A DNA stretch of 64,000 nt from Pollenia angustigena. Taxonomy: Eukaryota; Arthropoda; Insecta; Diptera; Polleniidae. Within the stretch, counting starts at the first letter, position 1. Each line of letters begins with the position of its first letter. The notes under the pieces were generated by a model. The model saw only the letters and a list, made by a program, of their open reading frames with translations, searched no databases and was not told where the DNA came from. This document shows, one piece after another, positions 1 to 10,629 of this stretch. The stretch is from assembly GCA_930367215.1 (NCBI GenBank), contig OV884059.1:157478511-157542510 (forward strand), in the 5' to 3' direction. The translations under genes were made by a program, and so were the position numbers.

Positions 1-915
1 ATTGAAAAAATTATACTTATAACTAAATTATTAGTATAATAAAAGGACGAGCTCTGGCATCGATGACCTTAAGCTCAAAGGGCAGTGACATATTATTTTA
101 AATAAAATTATAAAGGTTACATTGTTTTAGAAATTTCATTAAGAGATTGATGTCGTTGTCTGTCGTTATAGAGTCGATCAATTGGAAAACGTCTTTATTG
201 CTGAGTATGGTATTTTTGAATTTGTTTACATGGAGTCAATTTGAAAATAAATTATCAATGGTTATCGGATTGAATCCGCAAAAGGGACACGAGTTTGATA
301 TATTTCTGTTCATAATGTGTGCGTGGGAGAGTCGGGTGTGACCCAGCCTCAAACGTATTATCTTGATTTGGTCTTTTCTTGAAAGAACGTTATCGTTAAA
401 ATTTTTAAAGATACGTTTGGCATTTATTTTTGATGTATTATTATTTCTGTATCATATTGTGGTCTGGAGCTAGTTGTCTAGTTTTTTTGTCCGATATTTT
501 AATTTTAAGAAGTTTGATATGTCATCTGCGAAAAGATTAGGTGTAGTTATGAGAGGTGCAGACAGTGCGCCCTTTGCAAACTCATCTGCTGCTTCGTTTC
601 CTCTAATTCCAGCGTGCCCTGGAGTCCCAATAAGTTTAATGTAGGGTTTTCGTTCAATTATAGCTTGACGAATCAAAAGAGGATATATTTGGTCATAATT
701 CACATTTTTTATTGCATCTAAAGCCGAATGGGAGTCAGTGCAGATAACATATCTGCCTCTAGAGTTCCGTATGAGTTTAATAGCCTCATACACAGCTATG
801 ATTTCGGCAGAAAAATTAGTACTAAATTCGGGTAGAATTGAGTTCTTTGGTTCTAGAGCCGTCTGTAAATATATTTTGTGAATTTTAGCCAAATCGTATC
901 ATAAATTAAAAAAAA
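1..915 (-). pseudogene. I-like non-LTR retrotransposon, 3' part (RNase H and C-terminal zinc-finger region), 5'-truncated
   Basis: Read on the minus strand, residues from about 892 down to 472 form an RNase H domain: FSAEIIAVYEA carries the catalytic Glu, TDSHSAL the second Asp and GTPGHAGIRGNEAADEFAK the His/Asp motif. The first catalytic Asp (FTDGSRTK, near 857) lies in another frame, so there is a frameshift between it and the rest. The same frame as the RNase H runs on past TAG and TGA stops to RLRLGHTRLSHAHIM and CPFCGFNPITIDN, the C-terminal Cys-rich tail typical of I/Jockey elements, near 345-250. A third stop (TGA) stands where the next zinc-ligand Cys is expected. Protein-like sequence continues to about 102, followed by a 3' UTR-like tail. 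The reverse transcriptase is absent. This is a dead, 5'-truncated retrotransposon; clade assignment (I versus Jockey) is moderate. Confidence 0.8.
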
Positions 916-916
916 A

Positions 917-1043
917 CTTTAATGTGCTGTTTCCAGGTGACACATAATTAATTGTGTAGAAAAATTTATTTGAAAATCACTCAGGTTTTTGAGTATATTT
1001 TACTACGCAATCAATTGCTTGTGACCTGGAAACAACAAATAAG
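917..1043. mobile_element. MITE, GTTTCCAGGT family, copy 1
   Basis: A foldback of about 127 bp with ends TGCTGTTTCCAGGTGACA and its inverted counterpart TGTGACCTGGAAACAACA. A second copy lies at 10958-11088. Both copies are flanked outward by CTTTAATG on the left and AATAAG or TATAAG on the right, so the true ends probably include these bases. No target duplication was recognised. It abuts the 5' break of the I-like element. Confidence 0.8.
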
Positions 1044-1502
1044 TATAACGATAACAGCGCCACCTATTGGAATTAAACATAAGAGAAACTTGGCTCCAGA
1101 CTAAACTTATCTTTTGTCCAAGTTTGGTGATTGTTTTTAGCAAACAAAACAATGTTGTTAATAAAACTATAGAACACTTCTACAGTGAGAAAATTACATT
1201 GGAAAATTAACTGAACGGTTAACAGTAATTAGTTCAATTTTATTCTGAAAGAGCCAAAATAGATTAGAAAGTACCGAGAAAAAGATTCAAAATTCATAAG
1301 TTTATTTTAAGTTTTTTGCATTTCAATTAAAATTAAATAACGAAAGTTTCCCGTACATGTATAGACATGGCACGGAAAAGTTTTCAAGCACATAAATATT
1401 TGTCGAAGTTTCTTCACATATTTTTCTTTTTTTCAGTTGTTGTTGTTGGTTTTTTTATTTTCTGGCTCATAATTCTTAAAACTTATAAAAATGTAAAACA
1501 TA
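1044..1502. other. AT-rich stretch without recognised feature
   Basis: No credible coding region, RNA gene or repeat boundary was seen here. Short open frames are AT-rich and unlike any family I recognise. Confidence 0.5.
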
Positions 1503-2560
1503 CCCAGCGGAAAAAGAAGGGGTACGGATGCCTTCTAGAATGCCTCTGTACTTCTTCTTTTGGTTATACAAGGCCTGCTCGCTCCGGCGGCATGAAATAA
1601 CCCCCCTAAATATAACCCCCCCAAAAAAAAAAAAAAATGAAATAACCCCCCAAAAATTTGTACAGAGAACAACAAAAATGATTTTGGGGGGTTATTTCAT
1701 TTTGTTTGGGGTGTTATTTCATTTTTTTAATTGGGGTATTATTTCATATGAAATTAAACCCCAAAAAGTCATTATGAAATAAAGCCCCAATATATTTTTT
1801 GGGGGATTATTTTATTTTCAAATTTATAATGAAAACGTTTTTGGGAGCAAGGAGTTATCCACTTTGGTATACAGAGCACCGGTTTCGATAAAAAAAAGCT
1901 GCCCTGTATAGACGGCCTTCGGCCGGGCGCAATGGTTTTCTTCTATATGGTATACCAAACACCGGCTTCGCTAACTAAAGCTTCTCTGAGTAGCCGGGTC
2001 GAGTCGGTTTTTGTATACTATAGAGGAGAAAATCCTGGCGCTATGCAGAGAAGCTTTAGCTAGCGAAGCCGGTGTTTGTTATACCATAGAGGAAAAAGTC
2101 AGTGCGCCCGGCCGAAGGCCGGCTATGCGGAAAAGCCTTAGTTGGCGAAGCTTGTGTTTGTTATTTCATACCATTATATATAACGCGTGATTCTTTAAAA
2201 CAAAACTGTATAATTAATTGTATTACATATATTGGGCCTTTATTTCATTTCAGAAAATGGGGTTTTATTTCATATGAAATAAGGCCCCACGCTTTGGGGT
2301 GTTATTTCATTATTTTTTTGGGGGGTTATATTTTGGGGGGTTATTTCATGCCGCCGCTCGCTCCATTCCATACTCATATCTGTTTTACACACGTTGTCAT
2401 TGCCATGTGACTCCTTATCAACTCCCTTCTCACAGAAGCAAAAGTGGAATGTGTATCTTATCTTTTATATGAAAGAGCTAAGGCCTTCTATGAGGCCTTC
2501 TCTCATACAGCCCTTTCAAAAGGCCAGCAGTAAGAAGGTCTTCTAAGATTTCCCGCTTGG
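1503..2560. mobile_element. CCCAGCGG-TIR element, copy 1, interrupted by a foldback element
   Basis: The left end CCCAGCGGAAAAAGAAGG is matched in inverted form by the right end, whose reverse complement begins CCAAGCGGGAAATCTT. TA flanks both sides (1501-1502 and 2561-2562), consistent with a TA target. The left part (1503-1585) and right part (2356-2560) are separated by the foldback element at 1586-2355. A related copy with better-preserved ends is at 20304-21020. Confidence 0.6.
1586..2355. mobile_element. Foldback element, arms made of repeated GGGGTTATTTCAT motif (modular family, member 1)
   Basis: Perfect terminal inverted repeats begin GGCGGCATGAAATAACCCC and end with its reverse complement. 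The insertion is flanked by the direct repeat GCTCGCTCC (1577-1585 and 2356-2364), so the target duplication is 8-9 bp. The arms are irregular repeats of a motif like GGGGTTATTTCAT. The centre (about 1890-2160) holds inverted copies of a core with CGGCCGAAGGCCG, CACCGGCTTCGCTAACTAAAG and a segment like TTTTCTTCTATATGGTATAC. There is no coding capacity, so it is non-autonomous. The same core occurs at 23341-23760 (diverged), 32262-32545 and 60757-61786. Confidence 0.85.
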
Positions 2561-2621
2561 TATAAGCTGACACATACTCAGATGCACTCACGCACATACA
2601 CGCACTCTTAAAATACAATGT

Positions 2622-3416
2622 CCCAACAAACACGAAGTCAAATCTTTGATATGAGATGACTTTATCATTTCACATCCAACACAATTCTCAAACGTTTTTC
2701 AATTGTTTGATTTAACATTTTGTATCAAATTGATAATGATTTGAAAATAAACATTTGATATCAAATGTTTTATCAATTTGATGTCGAATGTTTTTCAAAT
2801 GTTAAATTCAAATCAAAAATAAACTTGGCAACACTAAAGCGAAAAAAGCATTTAAAATGGCGATTAAGCTACATTTTTTGCTTTTGGTTACATGTGTTTT
2901 ACTATTAAAAATAAATTTTAATATAAAGTGAACAGTTTATTTCTTGTGAAAATTAAAAATTATTTGTGAGTAATTCCAATGATTAAGAATACAAAAAAAA
3001 AAAAAGGAAAATAAAACGGGAAAGTGAAGAAAGTTTGTTGAACGATCGCGGTGCTACAATCATCAAAATAGACGGGAGCAAATGTTGTCTTTGCAAGAGT
3101 TAGAGGACGGAATGAACCTCATTTCATCTTTTCTCAGTTTATTAAAATAAATGATGAATTTAAATTAAAAAAATAAAATATTTTTATTTATGTTCCACAT
3201 TGTATTAATATCCACATTTGAAAAACATTTGAGAATTACATTTGAAAGCAAGTTGAAAATAAAGGCATTTTTCAACTTGATAATAATTTCCCCTTTTTGT
3301 TGAGAATGCTATGATTTTCAGATGATTTTCAAATCATTATGAAACGTTTGTCGTTTGAGAAAACGTTTGATTTCAAATTACTTTCAATTTGATATCAAAG
3401 CTCCGTGTTTGTTGGG
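2622..3416. mobile_element. Non-autonomous TIR element, CCCAACAAACACG ends
   Basis: Inverted termini CCCAACAAACACGAAG and the reverse complement of CTCCGTGTTTGTTGGG bound about 795 bp. The subterminal regions are rich in short inverted motifs such as TTTGATATCAAATG, giving an imperfect foldback. No coding region is present. The target duplication is uncertain (perhaps TGT). Confidence 0.7.
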
Positions 3417-3849
3417 TGTGTGTAAAAATAAATGTTTCTTAATATAAAAAAACCCACACATACTTAAAGATTTTGTATTTTCGTGTTTTGCATTTTTATT
3501 ATAAATTTTAGTTGGTGCTGCATTTTCTCAGGCATTTGTTCTTCTTTTCGTTTCTCTGCCTCCGGGTTTAATGAATGCGTTGTTGCTCTTATTTTGTTTT
3601 TATTTTTTCTTTGCTGATAATTAAATGCCATTAACAATAAGATTTTGTTATAAACAGCACATTTTTCTCATTAACATTTATGTGTAATGGCTTTTATTTG
3701 TTAATACAAAAACTTTTACGCTAAAGAATAACAAATAAATAGATTCCTGGCAAAAGTTAACATAAGTTGTTATTTTATTTGCCTAATCAGCAGTAAATTG
3801 GCTTTTTTTGTAATTAAATTTCTTATATTAAATTAGTTTTGAAAGTTGT
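3417..3849. other. AT-rich stretch without recognised feature
   Basis: Low-complexity AT-rich sequence. No coding or structured signal was recognised. Confidence 0.5.
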
Positions 3850-3857
3850 GTTTAAAC

Positions 3858-4400
3858 CAGTGTTCGAAAATAAACAGTACATTATTTAACTTACGACTCA
3901 CACACCAAGGAACGATATCTATTTTTTTAGTGATTGTGTAGACATACACAACCCTTAATACCATTCGTAACTATTTTCAAGAAAGAGCCGAACATCATAT
4001 AATGTTCGGTTCTTTGTTAAAAAACAGAACAATTTTAGTGATACTGTACAAACATTATATTTTAATGTTCTATAATGTTTTTTTCGTGTGTGTATTTTGT
4101 TTTTGTAAAAATGTTTTTTTTTTACCAGCCAAAAGGGACGAACATTAACGAGCCGAACCGAACACATTGCAGTTTGTGGCTTTTCAAAAAAAAAAAAAAA
4201 AACCGAACGGAATTAAATGTTCACATCTTTTGTTGAGTTTGATAAAAACGGTAATATTTTTGTGTTTGAAAGATGACTAACAGGGAAACGTTATTTTTTT
4301 CAATGATTTTCTACACAAACACTATAAGCGTTTGTGTTTTCCACAAATCTACCGAACCGAACATTAAAAATCGATATTTAGTGTTTATTTTCGAACACTG
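3858..4400. mobile_element. hAT-type non-autonomous element with palindromic 8-bp TSD
   Basis: Inverted termini CAGTGTTCGAAAATAAAC and GTTTATTTTCGAACACTG bound 543 bp. The element is flanked on both sides by the identical 8-mer GTTTAAAC (3850-3857 and 4401-4408). CAGTG-type ends with an 8-bp duplication are typical of hAT elements. Internally it has subterminal motifs like CGAACATT and CCGAAC on both strands but no transposase. Confidence 0.9.
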
Positions 4401-4433
4401 GTTTAAACCATTCTGTAATGTATACAATTTTGC

Positions 4434-4760
4434 TAACAATTTGCTATTTTAAAAGAAAATTTGACAAGATACTTTTTTATAGATTTTTTTTAAAGAAATT
4501 TGTTATTTTAGATTTTTTTTAAAATTTTTTTTTCTTTATCAAGTTCCACTGACATTTTTGTTGGTTTTGCAAAATTTTCGAAAAATTTGCTATTTTTAGG
4601 GAATTTTAAAAAAATGTTTCTATAACTTTTGTAAATATTGCTATTTATGGGAAATTAAAAAAAAAATCGCTATTTTAAGCAATTTCAAATACTTGCTATT
4701 TTTAAACAAATTTGCTATTTATAGGGAATTTTCGAAAATATTGCTATTTATTAAAAAATT
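4434..4760. repeat. Degenerate TTGCTATTTTTAGGG-type tandem array
   Basis: A motif resembling TTTGCTATTTTTAGGGAATT recurs about every 30 bases with many substitutions and indels, separated by A/T runs. No function is evident. Confidence 0.55.
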
Positions 4761-4769
4761 TTCAGTCCC

Positions 4770-4865
4770 TATATAAACATGTACAAATTTCGACTTAAAG
4801 GCCTTCAATTAGCAGTAAAAAGCACAGCTAAGCAATCCATACCACTTGCCATTCTTGCTGTAAGT
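4770..4865 (+). promoter_or_regulatory. Possible TATA promoter with short leader and GTAAGT donor
   Basis: TATATAAA at 4770-4777 is followed by an initiator-like TTCAATTAGCAGT near 4804-4816 and by GCTGTAAGTC near 4857, which fits a 5' splice donor. The arrangement resembles short-leader insect genes, but no start codon or downstream exon could be tied to it. Chance occurrence in AT-rich DNA is quite possible. Confidence 0.2.
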
Positions 4866-4963
4866 CATTGCGAATTAATTATATCAAGTAAAAATTTGCG
4901 GCAACAAACTGTGTGTGTATAGCTGCTGTTATATGTCTTCATAGCTGTATTTTAAATAATAAT

Positions 4964-5055
4964 AATATCGATATTGATATTTTTCCTATCGATATTTTTT
5001 GGATATTTTAAGATTATCGATAATATCGATATTATCGATAGTGCTCTCGATAGTT
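4964..5055. repeat. Cluster of ATCGAT / TATCGATA motifs
   Basis: At least six ATCGAT or TATCGATA-like words occur within about 90 bases, partly as overlapping palindromes. TATCGATA is the DRE core recognised by DREF in Drosophila. A second cluster lies at 42135-42250. Whether these are functional sites or low-complexity expansions cannot be told from sequence. Confidence 0.5.
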
Positions 5056-5106
5056 TCCCAGCACTACTATCTATTAAGTTAAATTTTATTTAAAAAGCAA
5101 TCATAC

Positions 5107-5475
5107 AAAATTCCAAAAAATCTCTCTTTATTATCAAAGTAATTTTTGGGGATACAAAATTTACAAGATTTTGTTAGTCGTGCTTAATTCCCAATTTTTA
5201 TTCTTGATAAAAACCCTGAAATTTATTATTGATGGGATAAGCTATTCCTATTCACATTTCACTGGTTGCTTAGGCCAGATCATCAGGAAACTTCATCCAA
5301 AAAGATTTAGATTATTATAATTTAAAAAAAAAAAAAACTGTTAAGCGAATAAGAATTATTAGCAGCAGTTTTACTTGTAACAATATCAAAGCTAAAGCAA
5401 AAACAACAACAATAAACAGTAAGTTTATCTTTTCTAACACTCTAATGCCAATAACTGGCCGTAGTCGGGGTTCAT
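5107..5475 (+). repeat. Dispersed repeat C (GTGCTTAATTCCC family), single-arm copy
   Basis: This copy contains the recurring blocks GTGCTTAATTCCCAATTTTT, GAAATTTATTATTGATGGG, AAGCTATTCCTAT and TTTCACTGGTTGCTTAGGCC, then ACTGTTAAGCG. Other copies or fragments are at 34418-34480, 36962-37410, 38955-39024, 50155-50220, 54395-54510, 55010-55150 and, inverted, 63850-63957. The better copy at 36962-37410 is a two-armed foldback, so this one has lost its second arm. Confidence 0.75.
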
Positions 5476-5995
5476 ATAAGCCGTTGTAAAATTTTTATAT
5501 GTTACAATATTTCAATTAATAACTAATCAAAGTCTTATACTGTATTCACACAATTAAAGTTTAACATGTTTAAGCAACTTTTTAAAACACTTAAATAGGT
5601 GTTCAGACTACAATTATTATGTTTTGATTTGACACCTTGTCAGATACTTTACCATCAGCAAAACAATAAATAAATTATAAAAATTGATTAAAAATCAATT
5701 AATAAAATTTTCGACATTTTATTTAAATTATAATAACGATGCAACTTTGCATTCATACCTTTGAAGCTGGCATTTCAACATTGATATTTCAGCCCGCTCC
5801 CATAAGCTTACTAATGTACTCCGACCAAATTTATACTAACAGTTCCTCCTCTTCAACTGTCCATGATTTCTTTCTTTTAATTTTTTACGTTATTTCATTT
5901 TTAAAATTTTTCCCAACACCAATTTATTTTTGAATTTATTTATTATTCTTTTCATTATTTAATTTTTGATGTACTGTCATTAAAAATATGTTCAG
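5476..5995. other. AT-rich stretch without recognised feature
   Basis: No family resemblance or structured repeat was seen. A 64-codon open frame at 5739-5933 has no recognisable motif. Confidence 0.5.
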
Positions 5996-5998
5996 TAA

Positions 5999-6128
5999 GT
6001 CTGGGTTTACACAATGAAAGTTTCTGACTTTATTGGTGAGAGGGGAAGAGAACAGGATATTCTTCTCTCCCCTCTCACTCATAAACTCAAACTTTCTGAA
6101 ACAAAACTTTCATAGTGTGAACCCAGAC
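5999..6128. mobile_element. Tourist-like palindromic MITE with TAA target
   Basis: A 130-bp near-palindrome with ends GTCTGGGTTTACACAATG and the reverse complement of CATAGTGTGAACCCAGAC, flanked on each side by TAA (5996-5998, 6129-6131). Three-base TWA targets point to PIF/Harbinger mobilisation. The element is non-coding. Confidence 0.8.
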
Positions 6129-6221
6129 TAAAAAACCAAAATCAAAAAAGCTCAAAACACACTCCGATCCCTGACTTCTTTTGGAAAGAGTTTAATTTGA
6201 CAATATGACAATAAAATATAT

Positions 6222-6803
6222 AGGCGATTCTATTCTAGTCAACTTTTAACATACATTTTCAAATCACACTATTTGATACTTTTTTGATGCCAATTTAAAG
6301 TAAAATATCTATATTTTATAATTATATAATTTTTTTCGACGTAAGCTTTAATATAAATTTGTTGTGCAGTTCGAATCATTAAGATTCATAGATTTGGGGC
6401 GAACAGAAAATTCATTGCATGTTGCGCCCGTCATGGCTTAAAGAGCAAATTTCTTATTATTGGATTATATTTTTCTACGATGTTTGATTTGATAATCATC
6501 GTCTGATATCTTATCTTTCACAATAAAAAAGAATAATACAATAAAAGTTTAAAAATTAACAGAGTTTTGTGTTTTTGTGGTATGATCTTATGAAAGTTGG
6601 CCAATTTGGTTGCACCCGTCATGCACTTTAAAGCTCTCTCGTGCCTATTTGATCGTTTCATATAAATTCTTGTAAATAGACAACAATAGTATATAAAAAA
6701 ATGATACCCCTTCTAGAAATAACTTAATTGCAAATGTGTTTTTTTCTAATAGTAAAAGACGTTTAAAGCATCTAAATGTTGCACCCATCAGAATAGAATC
6801 GCC
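6222..6803. mobile_element. TIR element, GGCGATTCTATTCT ends
   Basis: GGCGATTCTATTCTAGTC on the left is matched by the inverted GAATAGAATCGCC on the right. Three variants of GTTGCACCCGTCA recur inside (near 6421, 6610 and 6779). No coding region or clear target duplication was found. Confidence 0.6.
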
Positions 6804-6908
6804 CAAAAGGTTTTAATTAATTTTTTAATTCTTTAACTTGTAATAAATATTTACTGAAAACTTGCTATTTTCAAGAATTTTTTGTTTAAGTTTTAAGCAG
6901 AGTACCGA

Positions 6909-7034
6909 AACGTTCGCTCATTTTTCAGTCATGAGCGAGCGTGAAAAAATTAAAATTTTACTGTTTTTTCACATTCATGAGGGTGAGGAAACAAAATATT
7001 TTGAATTTCCTCATTCATGAAAAATGAGCAAACA
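6909..7034. mobile_element. Small palindromic MITE, GCTCATTTTTCA ends
   Basis: GTTCGCTCATTTTTCAGTCA on the left pairs with the inverted TGAAAAATGAGCAAAC on the right, and the middle is also self-complementary around GAGGAAAC. A diverged relative may lie at 8620-8815. Confidence 0.5.
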
Positions 7035-7697
7035 AAAAAATTCATATGTGAATTTGTCAGATATGAAAAATTTAAAAAAATTCACATTCAAATTCCTCAT
7101 AATGAAAAAACGCGATTTGCCCGACCATTAAACGCGGGAAAATGAAGTAGTAACTTAGTAATAAAATCATTAAAAAAATTATCATATATATACATATGGG
7201 CACTTCCAAGATTGAAAACGGGACATTCGCACACGTTCATATGGACAAAACTGTAAAAAACAACCTGATTTTCATTTTTTAAATTAATGATTCTTTTAAC
7301 TCTCAATTAGCTCTTTAATTTCCGCAAATGAAATTTTTCGCTTACTGTCGTGGTTTCCGAGATAATTGCAAGAAACCAGTGATTTTAAACGGGACAAAAA
7401 ACGGAAGTGGGTTTTAAGGGGTAAACGTTTAAACAGTGATTTCTGCGAAACCTGACACAATATTTTATTGGTATTAATTTTAAAATGTTGCGTACTAATG
7501 TGCCCTAAAAATGGTTTCGATTTCAAAATAAAATATGAATTACATTTTTTTAAATAAATTGTTAAAGAAATTGTAAACGAGACATTAAAACGGGACAATT
7601 TTTCCACCATGATTTAAAATTTGTTTATGTTGCTATTTATAATCCTTTATATAAGAAACTTAATAAAAAATGTTTTTCAGATCATAAATATGCCTTA
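7035..7697. other. No recognised gene; scattered ACGGGACA words
   Basis: The motif (A)ACGGGACA appears several times between 7120 and 7600 on one strand. It is not arranged as a clean tandem array. Open frames on the minus strand have no recognisable domain. Confidence 0.4.
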
Positions 7698-7705
7698 GAC
7701 TAGAG

Positions 7706-7909
7706 CAGTGATAACCAAGCCTCGAACTAAGAAAGCCGCGAACGCACGCACACAAAGATATTATGTGCTTGTGTGCGGTCGCAGAGACTGATGATAGTCT
7801 GATGTTTTGAAACGAACAAAGTTGTAATATACGTGTGAATTGCCGACCGTGTCTGTGTGAAAAATACGATTATTGACTGGCTTGCGAGTCTATGGAGTGG
7901 TTATCACTG
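7706..7909. mobile_element. Short hAT-type MITE
   Basis: Ends CAGTGATAACCA and TGGTTATCACTG bound 204 bp. Flanking 8-mers GACTAGAG (7698-7705) and GATTAGAG (7910-7917) differ at one base, as expected of an aged 8-bp target duplication. Subterminal AAGCCTCG/GGCTTGCGAG blocks are also loosely inverted. Confidence 0.8.
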
Positions 7910-7917
7910 GATTAGAG

Positions 7918-10629
7918 TATTGTTGTTCCAAATGCATATTTTCTAATATACACAAGAATGTGCTAAAAATTGTAGTACTTCGTTTACCATTTATCTTTTT
8001 TTTTCGAATCAATTAATTTATACGCATGTATTAAAAAAACATAAGCAAATCTCTAAATACATCTTGAAAAGAAAAATGTTTTTTTCCATTTTTTGTGGTT
8101 GACGTTTTTTTTTGGAAATAGCCATATATCCTATTTTTCCGGTAATTTAACACAAATATTTAATTATTTAATATTTTAAATGTTTGTTTTACTTAATACT
8201 AATATTCTTTCATTGATGATACGTCTTTTTGTTTCTGAAAATTACAAATTTATAAAACGTAACACACACAACTTTAAAAATAATAATAAATTTAATATTT
8301 TTTCCTTAAAAATATATCGGTTATCGCATTTTTAGCTGAAATATTTAAAATTGCTTATAAATCTCATAAACATTTTACAAAGTTTTCTGGTTTGCATGTA
8401 AAATTATGAAATTTGATGTTACATTATTCTGCATTTAAGATGACAGACGATATGTGCAGTTCTTTTAATTTTTTTTTCAATAATGTTTTCTTACAAAAAA
8501 TCCAGCAGACACTTTGGCTGGTTGCCCTTACCAAAAATATTTTACACAAACAAATACACACAGTCATTTCGAGCTGTGGTCATGCAAACTGTCAAGCAAC
8601 AACAACATTACTAGTGAGGATCGTTTCTAAAACTTTTTTTCCCTCATTCTTCATGACTGAGAAAGGCAAAATTGGATTTTTCCTCAAAAACATGAATGAA
8701 TTTGGCGAAATATTAACAATTCATTTATGACTGTGAAAAAAAGTTACATATTTTACATTTTTCTTTTATGAAAAAAATTCAAGAATGGTTGAATATGAGC
8801 GATCACATTTGAATTTCTCTGAACTCTGGTTTTAAGTGATTTGTCTGATACTTTAGCGTATGATGGATATTTAATTTCCAAGTTTGGTATCAATCATACG
8901 CCCCAATGAATGCACGATTATTTGCTTAAACCTTTTTCCTTTTGAAGTACAAGTTACGTTTTCTCCGTCTTTTTTTAATTTTACATTATATAACATTCTT
9001 TATTTTTTTTAAGTTTCTTTTACCTCTGATTTTGTTGCCAGGCACCAGTCAATTCATAAAATTTTTCTGCGTAAACTTTCATAAGAAAAAAAAAATGTGA
9101 AATGGTTTAAAATAACATTTTAATTATGTTCTTAACTAAATTAATGTTGTCAAATTTTAATTTCTTTTCTTTTTTTTAATTTTTTCCTTTTTTTTTCGTA
9201 AACAGTTATTAATACAAGAGTTGCTTCAGCTTTGAACCAAATTATGAGTAATTCAACCATAAACTTATTTATTTTTTGGTTTTTTGTTCCTTTTTGTGTT
9301 TTTTATTTTTCTTCTCGCTTGCAATTTAAATTCTACTCGTGTAAGTTTGACATTAAAAAAAAGTAATTTTAAGGATACTCAAGATAATGAGAATTTGTTT
9401 AAATATTTTTTTCTTCTTCGTGTTGTTTATTCATTAAAATACGTCAAGTTATTTATTTTTTTCCCTTTTTCTTTTTTGTAATTGAAATAATTTTATTTAA
9501 AAATTCCTGTTTTTAAATACTGACTTCCTTATCTTTGTTTTATGGGTTGTTTATGTTTGTTTTTGATTGTCCTTGTAATTTTTTTTTACTGGCTGTGACG
9601 TCTAAGGAATGTTGTAGTGTTTTTTTGTCGTTGTTGTTCTTTTGTTTAATTATTGCAACACTTTACAATAAAAACAAAAGGATATTAAAAAAAAAAATAA
9701 CTGGTTTTTACTTTTTTCATTAAGAACATTTAATCCATTTTGCTTATGTGTGTGTAAGTTTTTTTTTTTTAAATAAAAACAGAGTTGAAAAAAGAGAAAA
9801 AAATCAGGTAACTCAGCGAGAACAAAAACAACAATGACACCAATGCAAAAAAATTTGAAAAAAAATGTTAAGCTAAGTTAACTAAACACTTGACTTGTGT
9901 ATATTTTTATCAAGTAGTTCTAATTCACACAAACACATACTCAGGGCAATTTATTGTTGTTGCTAGAATCAAAAGAAAAGAATTCTGAATATATTCTCGG
10001 CTTTTAGTTTATGTTTCTGCTGTGTTTGGCTCTACTTCAAAAAAACAATAGCTGAAAAAAAATACAACAGGAATAATAATAATGGCTACGAAAATAACAA
10101 TGGCGAACTTGACGTAATTTACAAACAAGTCATGCGTATGGTTTCTTGTGCTCTTTAGCTTTTATATATCCACACACATATATTTAGTCCTACATACACA
10201 CACACACACTTGTTCACTTGCAAACACTTAATAGATGTATGTAATGAAATAGTTTCGAAACAAACAGTCTTATTTCAGGAGTTACGACCAGTGCACAGTG
10301 GTCTAGGATGAAATGTACGTGGTAGATTAGACTTATTACCTGTTTTTTTAAATAAAATAAAAAGTATATCTTAGGAATTTATATTGAACAACAATAAAAA
10401 AACTCAAATTTGTTGCTGTTTTCAACTTAAATTTCTAAACGAAAATTTTTATTTTAGTTTGAAAAACAGGCAGTTAATGGGTGACTGCCATCCAGGAAGA
10501 CAGATCACTTGGTTCCTTTGTAGTACCTTGAGAGCGCAGTTGCTCTGTATGTTTCACTGCAAGCTCTCATAATTTCGATTTCCTTATATAAAAAAAAGAT
10601 TGAACTATGTCCTGTTTCAATTAAAACAT
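7918..10629. other. Long AT-rich stretch without recognised gene
   Basis: Extremely AT-rich sequence with T and A homopolymer runs. Open frames at 8413-8730, 9284-9481 and 9535-9723 are Phe/Leu/Lys-rich, as expected of random AT-rich DNA. A CACACA run near 10194-10210 is trivial. It could be intron or intergenic. Confidence 0.5.

Noticed and set aside
1586..2355. Poly-G/C arms as G-quadruplex elements
   Set aside because: The G-runs are spaced by about 10-15 AT-rich bases and change between family members, so quadruplex formation is not the common feature.
6360..6400. GTTCGAATC word suggesting a tRNA T-arm
   Set aside because: No matching acceptor, D-arm or anticodon stem can be placed around it. 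No tRNA was found in the window.
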